A DNA stretch of 46,605 bases from Oscillospiraceae bacterium (GTDB taxonomy: Bacteria; Bacillota; Clostridia; Oscillospirales; Oscillospiraceae). Location of the stretch: positions 1 to 46,605 of the forward strand of contig JAISIK010000005.1 in NCBI GenBank assembly GCA_031262065.1. Direction: 5' to 3'. The notes under the pieces are model-generated. The model ran no database searches. It was not told where the DNA came from and was given only the letters and a program-made list of their open reading frames with translations. A program made the position numbers and the translations under genes. Below are positions 45,795-46,605 of the stretch, piece after piece. Numbering within the stretch: the first letter of the stretch is position 1; each line of letters starts with the position of its first letter.

Positions 45795-46605
45795 ATGAAT
45801 TTCTTATCTAAGATAAAAACACTGTTGGCGAAAGCAAGAGAGCGCCGTTTCGGCGTGGGTACGTATGGGCTATCTTTGGCGTACCTGAGCCTTCTGTTTG
45901 TCTACCTTGAACTGCTTTTGCATTTCTTTACCTTCGGAAGCGTCGGCGTTCGTATCGTTTACGCGATTTTCTTCTCGCTTGCATTTGCGGGCGTATTGTC
46001 GCTGATTTCCGCCCTTTTGCCGCAAAAAGGCAGAAAAGTCGTTGTTGTTATCGTCGTTTTGCTGCTGTGCATACTTTATGAGACACAGCTTATCTACCGC
46101 GGCGTGTTCGGCAGCTTTATGCCCATTGCGCAAATCGCGCTGGGGAAAAACGCGGTGGAGAATTTTACAAACCAAATCCTCTATTGCATTCGCCGCAACA
46201 TCCTGCCGTTTTTACTTCTTCTGCTTCCCGTCGTTTTGACGCTCCTCTTTGCAATCAAAAGCAAACTGCTGAACTTTCAGTTAAAGCTGCGCGGCAAGCT
46301 CGTAGCCGCCGCCATTTCGGTCGGCACAATCGCAATCGCGCTTGCCGCCCTGCTTCTGACAAACAGCGGCCCGGGCTCTGCATACCGAATTTTAACAGAC
46401 AGCGGCACAGCGACAGACAACTGCGTGAAAAATGTCGGGCTGCTTGCCACCACCTTGCAGGAGGCGCACTATCAGCTCTTCGGGGATGACGGTCCGATTC
46501 TCAACGGGGTTGTCAGCGGGGAGATTGTGCAGCGCGACGAGGAGGAATTCAACGTCGATCCCTCCATCGATTTCACGCAGTTGCCGAAGGGCGATGCGGA
46601 TTTGG
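45795..46605 (+). CDS. LTA synthase/sulfatase-family membrane protein, N-terminal part (truncated by the window)
   Basis: Own translation MNFLSKIKTLLAKARERRFGVGTYGLSLAYLSLLFVYLELLLHFFTFGSVGVRIVYAIFFSLAF...; about five TM helices, then ATTLQEAHYQLFGDDG typical of the pre-sulfatase linker. Open to the window end. Confidence 0.7.
   Translation, partial: MNFLSKIKTLLAKARERRFGVGTYGLSLAYLSLLFVYLELLLHFFTFGSVGVRIVYAIFFSLAFAGVLSLISALLPQKGRKVVVVIVVLLLCILYETQLIYRGVFGSFMPIAQIALGKNAVENFTNQILYCIRRNILPFLLLLLPVVLTLLFAIKSKLLNFQLKLRGKLVAAAISVGTIAIALAALLLTNSGPGSAYRILTDSGTATDNCVKNVGLLATTLQEAHYQLFGDDGPILNGVVSGEIVQRDEEEFNVDPSIDFTQLPKGDADL

Noticed and set aside
1-46605. CRISPR arrays, defence islands, prophage, integrases, retron-type RT or BGC core genes
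   Set aside because: None of the hallmark proteins or repeat-spacer patterns could be found in the translations or the sequence.

Overview
This 46.6 kb window looks chromosomal and comes from a Clostridia-type (Firmicutes, probably spore-forming) bacterium. Coding density is high on both strands. Recognisable content, in order: a membrane-tethered XRE regulator with a LiaF-like C-terminus; proS; a 50-aa small ORF missing from the ORF track; L-serine dehydratase; an ECF sigma factor with a probable anti-sigma partner; ychF; spoIIE; a CYTH protein; a transglutaminase-like lipoprotein; the str operon (L7Ae-like, rpsL, rpsG, fusA, tuf); five SLH-domain genes in a row; a PglK-like ABC protein and a pair of ABC exporters; a CDF transporter; a secA-pgeF-orphan SBP-femX-alr gene string; a LacI-regulated GH94 phosphorylase with a sugar ABC transporter; and the start of an LTA-synthase-like gene. 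No tRNA, rRNA, CRISPR array, transposase or prophage was seen. The most interesting non-routine signals are: (1) a 130-bp nested-palindrome element present twice, at 1539-1668 and 37032-37161, each time directly after a stop codon and in the same orientation relative to that gene; (2) a structured intergenic block downstream of tuf (11849-12116) framed by two near-identical hairpins, with a G-U pair that suggests a minus-strand RNA; (3) an array of SLH-only paralogs with conserved ends, variable middles, duplicated spacers and a relic of the neighbouring SLH-peptidase gene; (4) four consecutive hairpins between rpsL and rpsG; (5) an orphan promoter-operator-terminator unit near 22476-22648. 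Everything rests on reading the sequence and the supplied translations; no database search was run.
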